Source of the DNA: Macrococcus carouselicus
GTDB taxonomy: Bacteria; Bacillota; Bacilli; Staphylococcales; Staphylococcaceae
Direction of reading: 5' to 3'
DNA length: 64,000 bases
Assembly (NCBI RefSeq): GCF_004359515.1
Contig: NZ_SCWD01000001.1
Location: 1,054,001 to 1,118,000 of the forward strand
This document shows positions 19,901 to 26,091 of the stretch, piece after piece. Made by a program: the position numbers and the translations under genes. Positions within the stretch are counted from its first letter, which is position 1, and every line of letters begins with the position of its first letter. Under the pieces are notes generated by a model. It did no database searches. It was not told the origin of the DNA and was given only the letters and a program-made list of their open reading frames with translations.

Positions 19901-20075
19901 TCTTCATGAGTAATTCTTTAGCTATTTTAAATTCATTATTATTAATAAAATATTTGATCGTTTTTTCAATATCTAAAGATTTTTGATTTAACTGAAATTC
20001 GCCATTATGAACTTGATATGGACCATAAGTTTCAAAAACATAAGATTCCTTCTCATTATGATTAAAATTATTCAT
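16935..20075 (-). CDS. PLD-nuclease/SF2 helicase (DUF3427-type)
   Basis: A 1046-residue multidomain protein. About 130-250: phospholipase-D-like domain with SFHTKGYIFH and IIGSSNIS, the half-HKD form seen in this family. About 310-640: SF2 helicase with Walker A AATGTGKTF, DEAH-like box IIDEFHHAAS, motif III LGLTATPERTDG, and motif VI QQLGRGLRKH. The C-terminal 400 residues match the layout of DUF3427 (ending GEVTVDSVLGDQPINVIWNLKEP). It probably tracks and cuts nucleic acid; a role against foreign DNA is likely from the architecture but unproven. Strikingly AT-rich relative to neighbours, a sign of transfer. Confidence 0.88.
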   Translation of the reverse strand: MNNFNHNEKESYVFETYGPYQVHNGEFQLNQKSLDIEKTIKYFINNNEFKIAKELLMKNNYEDILNYINQEQSTHLNEIPFNIKLIGNQDIEVDQDFQLLESKLITNNFDTSENLLDHLISELNTCDSFDIIVSFIKNSGLNILVSTLEQLNRRGIKGRIIATTYMSVTDPAALRNLIKYDNLEVKIYESSNQSDSFHTKGYIFHRHQTNGSIQDDLSSVIIGSSNISAVALKTAEEWNIRTYKRQSDNIFNATCQRFEEVWNNEQTHQVTDSYITQYEKFIKDKNIYRPYFYTFNSQNKTSNQNGEFLVPNSMQKEALKNLELLVQSGENKALAIAATGTGKTFLAAWCAKQLQPEKVLFIAHQEELLNGALKTFKKVFNELNENNFGKFIGRIKENKPFTFASIQTLNNHWQQFDKKEYDLVIIDEFHHAASPTYTKITKYFQPKFLLGLTATPERTDGNNIYNLVDNNVIINIRLREALEHELLVPFQYYGINDDFVELENKHYSEEEILKALVKHNNERVDFIIANIMKYAVEGKRKCIGFCQSIEHAKLMSKEFNQNGFVTTVLTGSNNSAERTAAIKRLQNDEDKLEIIFTVDLFNEGVDIPDINLILFLRPTKSPIIFTQQLGRGLRKHPQKEVLVVLDFVINDTNNYMIPIALIGEKNFKNKNEIKTHIKRNLKDLSKHMHIELDRKSKEKILKSLESFKPFAKKNIIREILEYYQDIKENDAERKLNILDFENEDAPNLNYISKIKGFSNMSQINRMIKMEREVDRLINSKEYLSYIFTALSYFLPLRRLFDFIVITNTFIEGVATLENQTNFIEKHFDIKLNETAKNKLKLSLLRVGKKYDKLIKINNDSLVSIYKFEEAVRNELIMYQTFGLNQYRKTMHIEYLKKDIPFELGKEYSTLDLADMMRENSASGPWMRGFESKGNHHFILVTINKDESKKKVNHDYHDYFINNHKFHWESSSSASETNKVKKLLQKGNVNDHFHLLVRKSAKDLFTQPYKYHGEVTVDSVLGDQPINVIWNLKEPVSKFVLEEYLDQ

Positions 20076-20130
20076 TTAATCCCTCATCACTCATCAACAA
20101 AATATTTTATTTACACTTTCAGTATACAAA

Positions 20131-20158
20131 AAAACTGATGCCCTTTGATACCAGTTTA
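20131..20158 (-). terminator. Terminator of the small gene at 20171
   Basis: AAACTG / CAGTTT outer stem with an imperfect inner stem, followed by TTTTTTTG on the minus strand. Confidence 0.6.
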
Positions 20159-20170
20159 ACTGCAAAATAC

Positions 20171-20389
20171 TTATTCGGCTTTTCCCCTCAGATCATCCTT
20201 CCACACTGTCTCACTAATTGACAGCACATTTCCTCGCCACAGATGAAACTGATAATAATACCCCTTATCCACCAGATGCGTGACTTTCATCTTGATCTGC
20301 TTATTGAAATACAGCTGGTAATGCTTCTCCAGATAACGTTCTATCTCTCTATGTATCGACATATTCATCTCCGTTTTTAAATCGAACAT
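20171..20389 (-). CDS. Small hypothetical cytoplasmic protein
   Basis: A 63- to 72-residue protein, basic and aromatic-rich (REIERYLEKHYQLYFNKQIKMK, GYYYQFHLWRG), ending KDDLRGKAE; no family recognised. Two starts are plausible: ATG 20389 after AAGGGGG at 10 nt, or ATG 20362 (MSIHREIERY) after CGGAG at 6 nt; the second has the better spacing. Codon use returns to that of the host, so the AT-rich block ends before this gene. Confidence 0.55.
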   Translation of the reverse strand: MFDLKTEMNMSIHREIERYLEKHYQLYFNKQIKMKVTHLVDKGYYYQFHLWRGNVLSISETVWKDDLRGKAE

Positions 20390-20493
20390 AGCAGATAAAC
20401 CCCCTTTTAAATTTTTTATTTCAAAATTAGCAATAATTCACTTTTAACCATTAAAATACACTATAATTAATAATTACGGCATTAACTTACAAA

Positions 20494-20520
20494 GAAACAG
20501 CACCCTCTCAGATGCTGTTC
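20494..20520 (-). terminator. Terminator of the nuclease gene
   Basis: GAACAGCA / TGCTGTTTC stem on the minus strand, 10-nt loop, followed by TTTGTAAG. Confidence 0.65.
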
Positions 20521-20526
20521 TATAAT

Positions 20527-21621
20527 TTATCTACTTGGTTCACACGCATAGCCATCATGATCACGGTCCATCTTATCCTGATAAGCTGGATGCCCTTGTG
20601 ATACGCCACCCGGATAGACTGCTTTCAGTTCAGTACAGTTCGCAAATACTTCTGCTGCACCTTGCGCCGGTGGTGTTGTGAAGTTCTGCGGCTCTTGTAC
20701 TGTGGGCTCTTCTGTGATGACAGGTGATTCTGTTACGACAGGTGCTTCTGTTGTCGCTTCGTCAAATGGTATGGCCAGTGACCAGATACCGATTTGTTCT
20801 GCTTTCGCCTGGTTCTCCGCTTCTTTCAGCTGACTCAGGTGACGGGTATTCGGTGGATAGACGTAGTTCACCTGTGCCAGTCCTTCTCTTACCAGAATCT
20901 TATTCAGCATCTGTCCATCGACGTAGACATAGACGAGCTGGCGGCCGTAGTGGTCTGCTTTCTCCCCTATATCATATTCCACTTCAATGTTTGATGCATT
21001 GGCCAGCAGTTCATGTGTACGCTGCGATGCTTCTGGTCCGAATGGCTGTACGCCTGTTCTTGGATGCTTCGTTTCTGGTGTGTCGATCAGCAGGAATCTG
21101 AACTTCTTCTCCTCACCGTCGATATTGAAATAAGCCGTATCTCCGTCAACATGTTTGGCGAAAGTGACCGGGATATGATCAGTTGTCCCTTTTTTGATTG
21201 GTGCTTCTGTCGTCGGTTTCTCCGTCGTCAGCTTTTCCGTCGTCGGCTTCTCCGTCGTCGGCTTTTCCGTTGTCGGTTTCTCCGTCGTCGGCTTTTCCGT
21301 CGTCGGTTTCTCTGTCGTCGGTTTCTCCGTTGTCGGCTTTTCCGTTGTCGGTTTCTCTGTTGTCGGCTTTTCCGTTGTCGGTTTTTCCTTTACCGGTACC
21401 GTTGCGACTTCCGCTTTTTCGTCTTTAGATCCCGCTTCACTGCTTGCACTATCCACAGGCAATGCTGATCCTAATACGAAGAATAACACGATTGAACCGA
21501 GCAGACTGAGACTGAGTCTTTTAACCGGTTTCCTTTTTATCAAACTGACCATTATTGCGATGATTAAGCCGAGGCTGACTGGAATCAGTAGAAGTAACAA
21601 TAAGCTCATCAATATTTCCAA
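20527..21621 (-). CDS. Membrane-anchored thermonuclease with PTTEK repeats and Excalibur domain
   Basis: A 364-residue protein. Residues 1-60 hold two hydrophobic helices. About 82-141 is a linker of twelve 5-residue repeats (ten PTTEK, one LTTEK, one PTTEA). About 148-275 is a staphylococcal-nuclease (SNase) domain with the catalytic Arg in KFRFLLID, Glu in DTPETK and Arg in HYGRQLVYVY. A Pro/Thr-rich spacer and a C-terminal Excalibur calcium-binding motif DRDHDGYACE follow. It cleaves DNA/RNA outside the membrane with Ca2+. The start is TTG (21621), 7 nt after GGGGG; the ATG at 21609 lacks a ribosome site at useful spacing. Confidence 0.92.
   Translation of the reverse strand: MEILMSLLLLLLIPVSLGLIIAIMVSLIKRKPVKRLSLSLLGSIVLFFVLGSALPVDSASSEAGSKDEKAEVATVPVKEKPTTEKPTTEKPTTEKPTTEKPTTEKPTTEKPTTEKPTTEKPTTEKPTTEKLTTEKPTTEAPIKKGTTDHIPVTFAKHVDGDTAYFNIDGEEKKFRFLLIDTPETKHPRTGVQPFGPEASQRTHELLANASNIEVEYDIGEKADHYGRQLVYVYVDGQMLNKILVREGLAQVNYVYPPNTRHLSQLKEAENQAKAEQIGIWSLAIPFDEATTEAPVVTESPVITEEPTVQEPQNFTTPPAQGAAEVFANCTELKAVYPGGVSQGHPAYQDKMDRDHDGYACEPSR
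21199..21380 (-). repeat. 15-bp tandem repeat encoding PTTEK units
   Basis: Twelve consecutive 15-bp units, each marked by GTCGTC or GTTGTC on the plus strand, differing mainly at third codon positions. Likely to vary in copy number by slippage, which would keep frame and change linker length. Confidence 0.9.
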
Positions 21622-21809
21622 GATATTTCCCCCTTGTGCATAAATATGTTATTTACATGGTTATATACAAGTTTATATTAATTTATAAACGGATTCAATG
21701 CTTATAAGGAAAATATTCTCAAATCTTTTCAAAAAAAATTAATTACTTTATTAAGTTCAAGATATCCGGGTATAGTTCTCTATATCATAAATAAAAGGAG
21801 ATGAATCCA

Positions 21810-22016
21810 TTGAATATCCAGATGATTATTGACTACCTGAAAGAAAAGCATTGGAGAACAAACGATATTGTCTACGTCGGATCGTACATGTTGATCGCCA
21901 GTATATTCACGACCCCTGTCCTAGGTATACCGATTGGTCTTGCCGCTTTCCTGTACTTCAATGACAAAGAGAATCTTGATGCCTATAAACGCGAATATAA
22001 CCGCCATAACAAATAA
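21810..22016 (+). CDS. Small membrane protein
   Basis: A 68-residue protein with a hydrophobic centre (VGSYMLIASIFTTPVLGIPIGLAAFLYF, two short helices) between charged ends. ATG 21801 abuts the AAAGGAG site, so the TTG at 21810, 9 nt after it (M-N-I-Q-M-I-I-D), is the more likely start. Followed by a terminator at 22016. No family recognised. Confidence 0.6.
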   Translation: MNIQMIIDYLKEKHWRTNDIVYVGSYMLIASIFTTPVLGIPIGLAAFLYFNDKENLDAYKREYNRHNK

Positions 22017-22044
22017 ACCGGCCGCTCATGAAGAGCAGCCGGTT
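22016..22044 (+). terminator. Terminator of the small membrane protein gene
   Basis: Twelve-bp stem with one mismatch (AACCGGCCGCTC / GAGCAGCCGGTT), 5-nt loop, then TTATAA. Confidence 0.75.
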
Positions 22045-22131
22045 TTATAAGTTATAGTAGATATTTGCGTCCTCTTGCCAAGCATCGAATCCATTCTAAT
22101 TTCAGTCAGTTCATGGACTTTGATTGTCTCT

Positions 22132-22275
22132 TTACTTGTTGTGACGCAGGACTTTCACTACCCAGTCCGTCTGGAAAGGATATCGGTTATCATGTTCCAG
22201 TCCTTCATATGATCGCCGTATTCAGAGAGTGCAAGTGGTAATTCAAAAGCAGCTGATAGATATAGATCATAATCA
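22132..22275 (-). pseudogene. Frameshifted remnant of an unidentified gene
   Basis: Just past the DUF805 stop, two overlapping frames each give protein-like sequence without a start: first KPDYDLYLSAAFELPLALSEYG, then in another frame SYEGLEHDNRYPFQTDWVV ending LRHNK and TAA. Joined by one frameshift they read like the C terminus of a single enzyme. No ribosome site is present. Family not identified. Confidence 0.35.
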
Positions 22276-22278
22276 GGC

Positions 22279-22833
22279 TTAGTAAGTATCATGGTAGTAG
22301 TAACGCTCATCCCTCTTCGGGTCGTCACCATATTTATTCGGTCTTGGATTGCCATCCAGAACAGTGAAGACAAAGAAAATGATCCAAATCAGTGCAAGAG
22401 CTAATAAGCCAAGTATAAGAATCATACCGAGCGTTCCAAAATCCCCTGACGCAAGTGAAAAAACCAGCGCTATAATGATCCCTAAAGCGATAATAGTTCC
22501 ACCCAGATGCGATACAAGTGCCCACCAGCCATTGATGTTGATGTCCTGCAGTCTTCTCGCCAATACCGTGAAACTTGGAATCAGGATGATGAGTGACCAG
22601 ATGTAGCTTGCAATGTCTGAAGGTTTCATGAGATCCGGTACTGCTGCAGGGTCTGCTGTGAATACATCTGACTTGTAGCCCATTGCACTGTCTACGAAAG
22701 AGAAGACGATGGCAATGGCGAATGCGATCAAGACATTGAACAGTACAGGCGCCCAGTATTCCTTCCTCCTTGCACGTCCTTTCATCACAAATGCTTTCTT
22801 CCAGAATCGTTTGTATGCTTCCATAAATGTCAT
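22279..22833 (-). CDS. DUF805 family membrane protein (second of pair)
   Basis: A 184-residue integral membrane protein of the DUF805 (YhaH-type) family: N-terminal FWKKAFVMKGRARRKEYW, about four helices, the family hallmark ARRLQDININGWW near residue 95, and a C-terminal DGNPRPNKYGDDPK. Function unknown. The start at 22833 has GGAGG 8 nt upstream lying inside the end of the upstream paralogue, whose stop is at 22835, so translation is probably coupled. Confidence 0.88.
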   Translation of the reverse strand: MTFMEAYKRFWKKAFVMKGRARRKEYWAPVLFNVLIAFAIAIVFSFVDSAMGYKSDVFTADPAAVPDLMKPSDIASYIWSLIILIPSFTVLARRLQDININGWWALVSHLGGTIIALGIIIALVFSLASGDFGTLGMILILGLLALALIWIIFFVFTVLDGNPRPNKYGDDPKRDERYYYHDTY

Positions 22834-22834
22834 G

Positions 22835-23377
22835 TTAAATGCCTCCTCTATAATAGTAACGTTCGTCTTGCTTCGGGTCTTCTCCGTACTTGTTCGGTCT
22901 TGGATTGCTGTCCAGCACAAATAAAATGAAGAAGACGATAGCATTCAGCACATTGAGAATACTGCCAAATGTAGCAACAATCGTTAGCTCATCCCCGTTG
23001 TGATTCTCAAGCAGTCCGGTTTTGTCCGCTAACAGAATAAAGAGTAAAATACCTAAAATAAGGAGCAGCCAGCCAAAGTTCGGCAGGATCGCCCACCAGC
23101 CGTTGATGTTGATATCCTGCAGTCTTCTCGCCGCAACGGTAAATGACGGTATCAGTATGATAAACAGCCATACAACTGAAGCCGTGTCTGATAACAGCCA
23201 TTCTTCCGTATCAGGTAAGTAGCTCTGCTGACCATCAATGATATCAAATATGATTCTGATTATAAGACCGATGGTTGCGTTGATTAAATGTGGAATCCAG
23301 TATTCCTTCCGTCTCGCTCGCCCTTTCATCACAAAGGCTTTACGCCAGAAATTGAGATAGGCTTCTTTAATTGTCAT
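22835..23377 (-). CDS. DUF805 family membrane protein (first of pair)
   Basis: A 180-residue paralogue of the next gene, with the same FVMKGRARRKEYW start, ARRLQDININGWW core and SNPRPNKYGEDPK end but diverged middle helices and loops. The ATG at 23377 is 6 nt after GGAGG; the TTG overlapping that site was rejected. Tandem duplication with retained ends suggests hetero-oligomer formation or subfunctionalisation (inference). Confidence 0.88.
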   Translation of the reverse strand: MTIKEAYLNFWRKAFVMKGRARRKEYWIPHLINATIGLIIRIIFDIIDGQQSYLPDTEEWLLSDTASVVWLFIILIPSFTVAARRLQDININGWWAILPNFGWLLLILGILLFILLADKTGLLENHNGDELTIVATFGSILNVLNAIVFFILFVLDSNPRPNKYGEDPKQDERYYYRGGI

Positions 23378-23492
23378 CTTCAACCTCCTTATTACTATCT
23401 TATCACACTGAAATTTCCATTTACCTTAAAGTTTCCTTAAAAATGGACATATAAAAAGTGACCGAGTGGTAAGTTCCTCAGCCCCTTCATCC

Positions 23493-23840
23493 TTATTTCT
23501 TAGTGTTCTTTTCCATCTCTCTGAACTGCCGGTCGAGGAGACCATCGGGTTCTTCTACCATTTTCATAGTCAGTGGCATTAAAAATACAATTAAGCCAAG
23601 TATCAGCAGGAGAACAATAAAAAATTCAGCCATCCCATAATCGAATAGGTTGGCAGTCAACATTAAGAAGAATTCCAGCATCAACAGAAGTCCATATGTG
23701 AGGCCCATTCTTTTACTTGAAAAGTAATAAGTCTTACCACAATTTGGACAATAAATCTTATGATTGAAGTTCGGGCGCCAGGTCATTTTGAATTTATCCT
23801 GTACTGTGAAATGATGGCCGCAATTATTACAGTTCTTCAT
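23493..23840 (-). CDS. cxxc_20_cxxc family membrane protein
   Basis: A 115-residue protein: N-terminal zinc ribbon (CNNC near residue 4 and CPNC about 30 on) joined to two transmembrane helices (LLLMLEFFLMLTANLF and FIVLLLILGLIVFLMPL). The layout matches TIGR04104, small Bacillales proteins of unknown function. Ribosome site GGAG 7 nt before ATG. Monocistronic. Confidence 0.82.
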   Translation of the reverse strand: MKNCNNCGHHFTVQDKFKMTWRPNFNHKIYCPNCGKTYYFSSKRMGLTYGLLLMLEFFLMLTANLFDYGMAEFFIVLLLILGLIVFLMPLTMKMVEEPDGLLDRQFREMEKNTKK

Positions 23841-23981
23841 CTCATCTCTCCTCTGACTTTTAATATTATTATAACACTTATGGATAAATTAACCACATAA
23901 TCAAATATTTCACCTTAGTAAAGCTATGGCTTCCGTCGTATAAAGAGGATTTATATGACTTCTTTCAACCAAACAAAAAAA

Positions 23982-23999
23982 GCACAGAATAACCTGTGC
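23982..23999 (-). terminator. Terminator of the glucosaminidase gene
   Basis: GCACAG / CTGTGC stem followed on the minus strand by TTTTTTT. Confidence 0.8.
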
Positions 24000-24000
24000 C

Positions 24001-24858
24001 CTACTTCTTATAATGATGACGGGTATAGAACTTTCCTTCAATCCCCATCTGCTTGTAATACTTTGCCATGGTTCTTGCATTATGATGGGCCCATCTGACA
24101 TCAGTCGCATACTGATGCTTACCAGGATTCGCCGGATTGAAGCGCATCGTATATAATGTATATTGATTTTTACGCAACAGATACTCCTTCGCTATAAACG
24201 CAGCGCCTCCGCGGATCGCTTTCTCAGGGCTATCCCACTTGTGCTGCTGAGCGAACCTGGCCCCCTCACCTAATGCATCCGCATCAAAGGCACCAACACC
24301 GAAGAAGTTGTAGTAAGTCTTTCCTTTCGGATCCAGCTGTCCTTTATCATTGACTTTGACGCCTTTAGCAAGCTGACTGCGTCCTTTACCCGTTTCAAGG
24401 AACGCATGGCTGATCAGATAGATCTCATTGATATCAGATTCTCCAGCTGCTCTATGGAAAGCGACACCCTGACCTTCCAGTATCCCCTTGCCCTTCAATA
24501 TCTCGTTCAGTTTCTTCGCACTGATCCCCTGTGATTTCCGCAGATTCAGGAACTGATATTTCTGCTCCGAATGATGATAGAACGGCTCCGGTCTCAGATA
24601 ACGTTCAATCTCAGCCTGCGAGGCCTCATGCCACTGCCTGCCATCAGACGCAACCGCATCCGCGTTCAACTGACGATTCAACGCTTCTTTATATGTATAG
24701 CTGACAGTAACCGACTGATCTTTCAGCTTCTCATCCTTAGCAGCTTCCGACATCTGAAACAGCAGATAAATCGCAAAACCGATGAGCAGAAGAATCCCCG
24801 TCAAAATCAGTTTATTACGCATTTCAAGCTTTTGAATCGAAGTTCTTTTAGTCGCCAA
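24001..24858 (-). CDS. sagB: Membrane-bound glucosaminidase (SagB-like, GH73)
   Basis: A 285-residue type II membrane protein: short cytoplasmic N terminus, one helix (LILTGILLLIGFAIYLLF), then an extracellular GH73 N-acetylglucosaminidase domain with the catalytic glutamate in SHAFLETGKGRS (about residue 165) and YYNFFGVGAFD. It cuts glycan strands of nascent peptidoglycan; S. aureus SagB sets glycan length and has the same size and topology, and lies near tal/crcB in that genome. Start is TTG (24858), 6 nt after GGGAGG; the first ATG is at residue 13. Confidence 0.85.
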   Translation of the reverse strand: MATKRTSIQKLEMRNKLILTGILLLIGFAIYLLFQMSEAAKDEKLKDQSVTVSYTYKEALNRQLNADAVASDGRQWHEASQAEIERYLRPEPFYHHSEQKYQFLNLRKSQGISAKKLNEILKGKGILEGQGVAFHRAAGESDINEIYLISHAFLETGKGRSQLAKGVKVNDKGQLDPKGKTYYNFFGVGAFDADALGEGARFAQQHKWDSPEKAIRGGAAFIAKEYLLRKNQYTLYTMRFNPANPGKHQYATDVRWAHHNARTMAKYYKQMGIEGKFYTRHHYKK

Positions 24859-24914
24859 AGTAATCCTCCCAAAATTGAGTCCTTCCTATCATACCCAAAA
24901 AAGAGAATAAAAAA

Positions 24915-24942
24915 AACCGGACCCTCGTTAAAGAGTCCGGTT
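24915..24942 (-). terminator. Terminator of the regulator/peptide cassette
   Basis: AACCGGAC / GTCCGGTT stem, 12-nt loop, then eight T residues on the minus strand. It closes the transcription unit 15 bp after the peptide stop. Confidence 0.85.
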
Positions 24943-24957
24943 GGGGCAATAAATTAA

Positions 24958-25086
24958 TTAGTGAACGTCTATATCAACCTTAATTGCATGTAATGGTTCT
25001 CCACCATTATAAGATACTCCACCAAAACCTAGAAGCATTGCAAGTGTTGAGAAAGTTAAAATAGCTTTAGTAAAATTTTTCTTCAT
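24958..25086 (-). CDS. Putative secreted signalling pre-peptide (PapR/NprX-like)
   Basis: A 42-codon gene: basic N terminus MKKNFTK, hydrophobic core AILTFSTLAMLLGFGG, then a polar tail ending AIKVDIDVH. This is the layout of RRNPP signalling pre-peptides (PapR is 48 residues), exported by Sec and trimmed to a 5-10-residue pheromone from the C-terminal end. It has its own GGAGG ribosome site 6 nt before ATG, starts 13 nt after the stop of the PlcR-like regulator and is followed by a terminator. The mature peptide cannot be fixed from sequence. A plain small secreted protein is the alternative. Confidence 0.75.
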   Translation of the reverse strand: MKKNFTKAILTFSTLAMLLGFGGVSYNGGEPLHAIKVDIDVH

Positions 25087-25099
25087 GATTTTCCTCCAT

Positions 25100-25951
25100 T
25101 TATGTTAATTGATATTCTTTTAATTCCTGTTCATATAAATCAATTAAAACAGTATTATTTTTCATTTTTGCAAGACCATATCCGACACAACATAATTCAT
25201 GGTCTTTCTGAGAAATCATATCTAACTCCTGCTTAGAACCACAAGCAAGATAAATTAGATTATCCAGCAAGAATAGAATGTTGTGTTTAATGCAGATATC
25301 AATTCCTTCGTTTGAAAGATCTAAACAGTCTTCATACTTTTCTTCTGTCATAAGAAAGGTTGCATACTGATAATAAATCTTCGCTGCAGTTTCGTTAAAC
25401 AAGTGATTCTCATTAATAATATGTCTTGCTTTACGAATTTGCTGCTCTGCTTTTTCAGATTCTCTTGATTTTCTATAGAAGATAGAAAGTGAACTATGAA
25501 TACTCGCCTCCAGCTCATAATCCTGATGTTTAATCGGATTTTCAAGTAGGGCTTCCAATGTTTTGATTGCAATTCTGAGGTCTGGTTTCGTGTATCCTGA
25601 ACAGACTGCCTTGACCCATGTCAGGTAGCGGTGTTCATATTCCGTCAGAACGGTCTGGAGCTGGGCGTCCACAAAGACTTCCAGTGTTTCGAATTCCTTG
25701 GATTCCAGATAATCCTCACATATTTTCTTGCCTCGTATCGTATGGTTGACAGGTTCGACGCCAAAGAAATAATCCATGCTGACGTTCAGACGACATGCTA
25801 TCTGATAGAGTGTGTCCGAGCTGGGCATAATTTCATTTTTCTCGATTCTACTGACCTGACTTTGTGTACAGATATTTTTGGCAAGATCGGCTTGTGTCAT
25901 TTTAAGTTCTTTTCTTCTGCCGAGAACTTTGTCCCCGATCTTTGATGCCAC
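25100..25951 (-). CDS. PlcR-like RRNPP-family quorum-sensing regulator
   Basis: A 283-residue protein (PlcR is 285). Residues 5-65 are an XRE-type HTH with MTQADLAKNICTQSQVSRIE; the recognition helix QSQVSRIE nearly equals QSEVSRIE as I recall it from B. cereus PlcR. Residues 75-283 are helical and TPR-like (for example IYYQYATFLMTEEKYEDCLDLSNEG, shown in part), the domain that binds a re-imported peptide. The next gene is a candidate pre-peptide. Start chosen is GTG 25951 after GGGGGAG; ATG 25978 has no ribosome site. An exact PlcR-box lies in its promoter (26011), implying autoregulation. Confidence 0.88.
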   Translation of the reverse strand: MASKIGDKVLGRRKELKMTQADLAKNICTQSQVSRIEKNEIMPSSDTLYQIACRLNVSMDYFFGVEPVNHTIRGKKICEDYLESKEFETLEVFVDAQLQTVLTEYEHRYLTWVKAVCSGYTKPDLRIAIKTLEALLENPIKHQDYELEASIHSSLSIFYRKSRESEKAEQQIRKARHIINENHLFNETAAKIYYQYATFLMTEEKYEDCLDLSNEGIDICIKHNILFLLDNLIYLACGSKQELDMISQKDHELCCVGYGLAKMKNNTVLIDLYEQELKEYQLT

Positions 25952-25988
25952 AAGACTCCCCCTTCCCCTTTTTTCCATTACTGTCATT

Positions 25989-26017
25989 AATATAACGCAC
26001 TCATAAACAATATGCAA
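25989..26017 (-). promoter_or_regulatory. Promoter of the PlcR-like regulator
   Basis: -35 TTGCAT (26012-26017), 17-bp spacer, -10 TATATT (25989-25994), 38 bp upstream of the GTG start. Confidence 0.65.
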
Positions 26018-26026
26018 TACTTCATA
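26011..26026. promoter_or_regulatory. PlcR-box-like operator
   Basis: TATGAAGTATTGCATA on the minus strand fits the published PlcR box TATGNANNNNTNCATA at every fixed position. It overlaps the -35 element of the regulator gene. By eye no second copy was seen in the other intergenic regions of this window. Confidence 0.75.
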
Positions 26027-26055
26027 ATCAGAAAATTAAATTTTTTCAAAAAAAA

Positions 26056-26073
26056 TTCCTCATTTCTGAGGAA
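26056..26073 (-). terminator. Terminator of the transaldolase gene
   Basis: Seven-bp stem TTCCTCA / TGAGGAA, 4-nt loop, then a T-run on the minus strand. Confidence 0.8.
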
Positions 26074-26091
26074 GTCCAAAATTTTATTGAA

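Noticed and set aside
21194-21643. Long plus-strand frames opposite the nuclease with Val-Gly-Phe-Ser repeats
   Set aside because: They are the antisense reading of the 15-bp PTTEK repeat; no start signals, and the minus-strand SNase is unambiguous.
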